The position numbers and the translations under genes are program-made. The notes beneath the pieces were generated by a model, which was not told the origin of the DNA, searched no databases, and saw only the letters and a program-made list of their open reading frames with translations. 64,000 bases of DNA from Niallia nealsonii (GTDB lineage Bacteria > Bacillota > Bacilli > Bacillales > Cytobacillaceae), in assembly GCF_002835805.1 (NCBI RefSeq), contig NZ_PISE01000014.1, forward strand, positions 27,255 through 91,254. Reading direction: 5' to 3'. Below, one piece after another: positions 60,930 through 64,000 of the stretch (position 1 is the stretch's first letter; each line of letters opens with the position of its first letter).

Positions 60930-61643
60930 GTGACGATTGAATTATATAAAGAGAATAGTTATATAAAAGAATGTACAGCACAGATTATTTCAGTAAATGA
61001 AAGGTTTGTTGTATTTGACCAAACTATTTTTTATCCCGGTGGCGGTGGACAACCTTGTGACCAAGGGACCATTAAACAAGATGATGAAATCTACAAAGTA
61101 GTAAAAGTAAAAAAAATAGATGGTGAAATTATTCATGAAATAGACCGTCCACTTCACGACATACAACAAGCCGTTATCATGCGAATCGACTGGTCTTGGC
61201 GTTTTCAAAATATGCGTTATCACACGTTATTGCATGTGATTTCAGGTTATTTATATCAACATTACAATGCTTCAGCTACAAGTAGTCAAATTGAAAAAGA
61301 CTATGCAAGATTAGAGCTAGCTTTCTCTCCTGAAATCATTGGAAAAATACCATTTGAGCAGTTAGAACAATCGCTAAAGAAGTTACTAGCACAGCCTTAT
61401 AATGTTCACACGAAAACAATGAGTAGAAGAGAAGCAGAACAAAAAGAAGGGACCATTAAAACGATTGTTAACTTACTTCCAGCTTCTCTTAGCGAAGTTC
61501 GAATCGTTCAAATTCACAATATTGACGAGCAAGCGTGTGGTGGAACCCATGTCAACAGCACAACTGAAATTGGCAACTTTTCCATTATTAAACTTCAAAA
61601 CAAGGGTGCCACGAAAAGAAGGATAAAAATTCAGCTTGACTAA
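60930..61643 (+). CDS. AlaX-type alanyl-tRNA editing protein
   Basis: GTG 60930 follows AAAGGGAG. The 237-residue protein has the zinc editing-site ligands: HTLLH near residue 92-96 and CGGTH near 203-207, and a YPGGGGQPCDQG motif near 32. AlaX removes serine or glycine wrongly attached to tRNA-Ala. With a LysE exporter and a TrmB regulator in one operon it suggests protection against an excess or toxic amino acid. Confidence 0.9.
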   Translation: MTIELYKENSYIKECTAQIISVNERFVVFDQTIFYPGGGGQPCDQGTIKQDDEIYKVVKVKKIDGEIIHEIDRPLHDIQQAVIMRIDWSWRFQNMRYHTLLHVISGYLYQHYNASATSSQIEKDYARLELAFSPEIIGKIPFEQLEQSLKKLLAQPYNVHTKTMSRREAEQKEGTIKTIVNLLPASLSEVRIVQIHNIDEQACGGTHVNSTTEIGNFSIIKLQNKGATKRRIKIQLD

Positions 61644-61945
61644 CGACTGATTAGGTCCCTTGCATATTAATTTAAATACCTATATAGTATGTATCCCTGT
61701 ATTTTAGTTTGTGAAGAAATATACTTAAATTAACGGGAGCTTCAATTCAAAAAATATACTGCCATAAACGACATTTCTTAATTGCCAAATACAGGATGAA
61801 AATGATGAATGGAAGAGAATTATAATTGTACATAACTTTTTTTTGAATAGCTTAGATTATGATTTTTATTATAATTTGCATAAAATCTTATTAAAGTAGT
61901 TCTATTAGCCATCTGAAGACAGAAAAAATGAAGTAGCTAGAGAAA
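61644..61945. other. Intergenic region, nothing recognised
   Basis: About 300 AT-rich bases after the AlaX gene, without a clear terminator or coding frame. Confidence 0.45.
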
Positions 61946-62050
61946 ATGAGAAAGAAATATAAAACTAGCAGACGTGATATTGAGGAACTAATGAATCAGA
62001 ATATAAAAACATTAAGGCGGGATCGTGATGTGGCTATGAAGAGAACGTAG
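61946..62050 (+). CDS. FbpB-like small basic peptide
   Basis: ATG 61946 begins a 34-residue peptide (MRKKYKTSRRDIEELMNQNI then KTLRRDRDVAMKRT) resembling FbpB, an adaptor of the iron-sparing response in Bacillus. The ribosome binding site (CTAGAG) is weak. The match is by pattern only. Confidence 0.55.
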   Translation: MRKKYKTSRRDIEELMNQNIKTLRRDRDVAMKRT

Positions 62051-62155
62051 AATTTTGTTGGATAATGATTTATTATAAGTCCCTTTATACTATTCCTTTG
62101 TTATAATTAGGTAAATATTATTATAAAAAAAGAGATATATAGAGGGGTTATTACG

Positions 62156-62332
62156 ATGGCATCATTAGTTAATTGTAGAGTTTGTAAAAAATCGGTTGCG
62201 GATACAGCCAAAAATTGTCCTCATTGTGGTGTGGATGAACCTGGAAAAAATAGTTTTCAGAGTTGTTTAGGGTGTGGTTGTCTTATAGTAGTTGCAGTAG
62301 TGGGCTATTTTGCATATCAATTTTTCTTTTAA
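62156..62332 (+). CDS. Zinc-ribbon + single-TM small protein, 58 residues
   Basis: ATG 62156 follows AGAGGGG. The N-terminus has a zinc ribbon (NCRVCKKSVADTAKNCPHCG), and the C-terminus a TM helix (CLIVVAVVGYFAYQFFF) preceded by a CxxCxC knuckle. Such proteins are common in Gram-positive phages and superinfection islands; role unknown. Confidence 0.7.
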   Translation: MASLVNCRVCKKSVADTAKNCPHCGVDEPGKNSFQSCLGCGCLIVVAVVGYFAYQFFF

Positions 62333-62419
62333 AAGGTTTTGTCGTAACTTGTTGAACGATTATATTTGTCCATTTATGTCCTTTCGCTGATAATTAGGAG
62401 GAAGGGAAGGGGAATTTAA

Positions 62420-62632
62420 TTGAATACCACAATAAAATTATTGTTATTAAAAGAAGAAGAACTAATATTTAAAGAAGATATCAACTTGGCAAATCAAGAA
62501 TTATTATTAAGCGAAAAATTGAATGCAAATAGTCTTGATAAAGAAATACCAAAAAAGCTTGAAAAAATAAAAATCCAAAGAAAAATATTGCGAGATAAGA
62601 ATTTGGAGCTACATCATAAAATTAGAGGATAA
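62420..62632 (+). CDS. Hypothetical coiled-coil protein, 70 residues
   Basis: TTG 62420 follows AAGGGGAA at seven to eight bases. The protein is almost entirely helical with Leu/Glu/Lys heptad pattern (EEELIFKEDINLANQELLL). No family is recognised. Confidence 0.5.
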   Translation: MNTTIKLLLLKEEELIFKEDINLANQELLLSEKLNANSLDKEIPKKLEKIKIQRKILRDKNLELHHKIRG

Positions 62633-62816
62633 TTGTTTAAGGTATTCGTTAATACGGATGCCCTTTTATTTTGGAGAAAGAAGGAGGAGGGAACAGAAGG
62701 AAGACTAACAAGCTGTTTTCTCCTTAATTGATTAGGACATCTTTGTTGTTAATAATTAAAAATCCCTTTGATATTTATGTATAAATTTAGTAAATTTAAC
62801 CTTTAAGAGCAATAAT

Positions 62817-63045
62817 ATGGTAGAATTCAAGTTTGAATCAACTTCTGAAAATCCAGATATACCTAGTGGGACTTACCTTATGAAAAAAACTTATAACAAA
62901 ACAACTAGCTATATAAAAATGGATACGAAAAAATGGTTATGGTATGGTTGATTTAGAAGGTAGTTATTCAGGAAATTATATAAACGGTACTGTTTTAAGT
63001 GATGATGGCAAATCAAGAATCGGAAGTTTTTCTGTGAAAAAATAA
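62817..63045 (+). pseudogene. Frameshifted small gene of unknown family
   Basis: ATG 62817 opens a frame (FKFESTSENPDIPSGTYLMK) that ends at TGA near 62951. An overlapping frame continues GYGMVDLEGSYSGNYINGTV to TAA 63045. The two parts make sense as one beta-rich protein of about 75 residues with a single shift near the AAAAAA run at 62926. Confidence 0.5.
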
Positions 63046-63202
63046 AATAAGAGTAAATAATATGCAAAGACTATAAAATTTTTGATATGATTTATTGTCT
63101 GTATGACTTAATTATAACTTTATGTAGTTTTATTAGTGCCTTCTAGTATTGAAGGTGCTTTTTCTTTTGTCAAAAACAACATAAAGAAAGGAATGGTGTG
63201 AT

Positions 63203-63613
63203 GTGAAATGGCAAGAGCTAGAAATCCAAAACGTGAAAGGGCGTTTGAAATATGGAAAGAAAGCAATTAAGGGCTTTACTATGGGTACAGGTTACGGACT
63301 AACAACTATTGAGATTAACGCTAATGGATTTGCTCATTTTGCAATATATACAGACGCATCAGACGGCACGATTGCATCGACTGTTAGTACAGACTATTCA
63401 GAATTGGAAATCGATCTAAAAGCAGGTGTAACCCTACATGCGCCAAGAATTCCTTTATATGAAGTAACAAAAGAGCATTACGACAATATTCTTGTTATAT
63501 GGAATGAAGATGAAGTAATTTGTCGTTATCCAGTTGTAGAAGGTGTTCAATACGTACAAAATCCTTATATCATCCCAGAAGGGGGAAATTTAATTTCTTT
63601 TTTCTCTAGTTGA
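63203..63613 (+). CDS. Hypothetical protein, 136 residues
   Basis: GTG 63203 follows AAAGGAATGG. The protein is beta-rich, with GRLKYGKKAIKGFTMGTGYG and an acidic middle. It sits immediately before a SUKH-family relic, so it may belong to a toxin-immunity locus; I do not recognise a family. Confidence 0.6.
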   Translation: MKWQELEIQNVKGRLKYGKKAIKGFTMGTGYGLTTIEINANGFAHFAIYTDASDGTIASTVSTDYSELEIDLKAGVTLHAPRIPLYEVTKEHYDNILVIWNEDEVICRYPVVEGVQYVQNPYIIPEGGNLISFFSS

Positions 63614-63649
63614 GATGTCATCCATGCTAAAGTAAACATTAAAGGTGCG

Positions 63650-63945
63650 TATGAGATGGAATTAAATTATTTTCATATGAGCGATTAGAAGATGCAGGCC
63701 TTTCTAAAGAGTTTATATACTTTGTGATGGTTATCATCACTGGTTGGTATTAGACTATCGAAATAGAAAGAAAATCCATCCGTTCTTTATATAGTTGAAA
63801 ATTATGTTACAAAGGATATTACATGGGAATATTTAGAGATTGCAGATACTTTTACTGGTTTTCTAAATCAATTATTTCGTATAAGAAGTAGGAAAAAAAT
63901 TTCTGAGATTAAGTTTGATATATCAGTATTTATGGATATATTATA
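63650..63945 (+). pseudogene. SMI1/KNR4 (SUKH) immunity-type gene, frameshifted
   Basis: Fragments in successive frames read YERLEDAGLSKEFIYF, CDGYHHWLVLDYRNR and NPSVLYIVENYVTKDITWEY through IADTFTGFLNQLF. This is the C-terminal half of a SUKH protein (usual pattern: DGHxWxxLDYR, NPSV, FExFL). Frameshifts near 63720 and 63775 inactivate it. Confidence 0.6.
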
Positions 63946-63960
63946 GAGGTGGAAACTACT

Positions 63961-64000
63961 GTGCAACAACTAAATATTAAATTCAGTGTTTTTGATAAAT
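63961..64000 (+). CDS. Start of a gene running off the window
   Basis: GTG 63961 follows GAGGTGG at eight bases and encodes VQQLNIKFSVFDK before the window ends. Product unknown. Confidence 0.5.
   Translation, partial: MQQLNIKFSVFDK

Overview
The window looks like chromosome of a low-GC, spore-forming Bacillaceae bacterium (Bacillus/Niallia-like). The basis is AT-rich codon use, strong AGGAGG ribosome binding sites, frequent TTG/GTG starts, and typical genes: two Spo0E-like phosphatases, a SinI-like antirepressor, a YjcZ-type sporulation peptide, an FbpB-like peptide and PBSX/skin-type phage genes (XtrA, SPP1-type holin).

Layout. (1) 1-7.8 kb is a catabolic/transport operon: a peptide-type ABC transporter (binding protein, two permeases, one ATPase), an isochorismatase-fold amidohydrolase, a 60-aa AtzG-like subunit, an amidase and a 14-TM exporter. 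(2) 8.1-10.7 kb holds a UPF1/SMUBP2-like helicase with a degenerate PLD-like tail. (3) 11.3-13.6 kb holds a Spo0E gene, a minus-strand c-di-GMP-I riboswitch and a decayed IS607-type element with an apparently intact TnpB inserted between the spo0E gene and its old promoter. (4) 15.08-39.95 kb is a 24.8-kb integrative element bounded by two identical 85-bp repeats, each holding a whole tRNA-Val(GAC) gene. It has a tyrosine integrase under a possible RNA switch, an XRE repressor and a replication-like protein. Its cargo is a dense defence island: a one-polypeptide restriction-modification enzyme, an HD + Hsp90-like ATPase protein, a second small tyrosine recombinase, an OLD ATPase/TOPRIM nuclease with a GIY-YIG protein and a divergent PD-(D/E)XK-like protein, a broken DAC-domain gene, a frameshifted nuclease, and an HNH / two-TM / helicase-HNH operon. 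(5) 40-59.2 kb is a graveyard of prophage-derived DNA: a broken integrase, DUF1064, two XtrA relics, PIN and PutAbiC relics, holin, an M15-ChW endolysin, many small peptides and CBO0543-type membrane proteins. Two partly duplicated blocks (45.6-47.3 and 56.6-58.6 kb) suggest two related prophages. Ordinary genes (TauE, a ComEC-like hydrolase with DUF3006, SinI) are interspersed. (6) 59.4-61.6 kb is a TrmB-LysE-AlaX operon. (7) 61.9-64 kb carries small peptides and a decayed SUKH immunity-type gene.

The best candidates for undescribed biology are the OLD/GIY-YIG/PD-nuclease locus (28.86-32.54 kb), the HNH-TM-helicase/HNH operon (35.24-39.16 kb), the mutually exclusive hairpins before the integrase, the c-di-GMP aptamer placed 3' of two separate Spo0E genes, and a 13-cysteine tail lying in frame just beyond a stop codon (55.39-55.52 kb). 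All family assignments come from motif reading without database searches.
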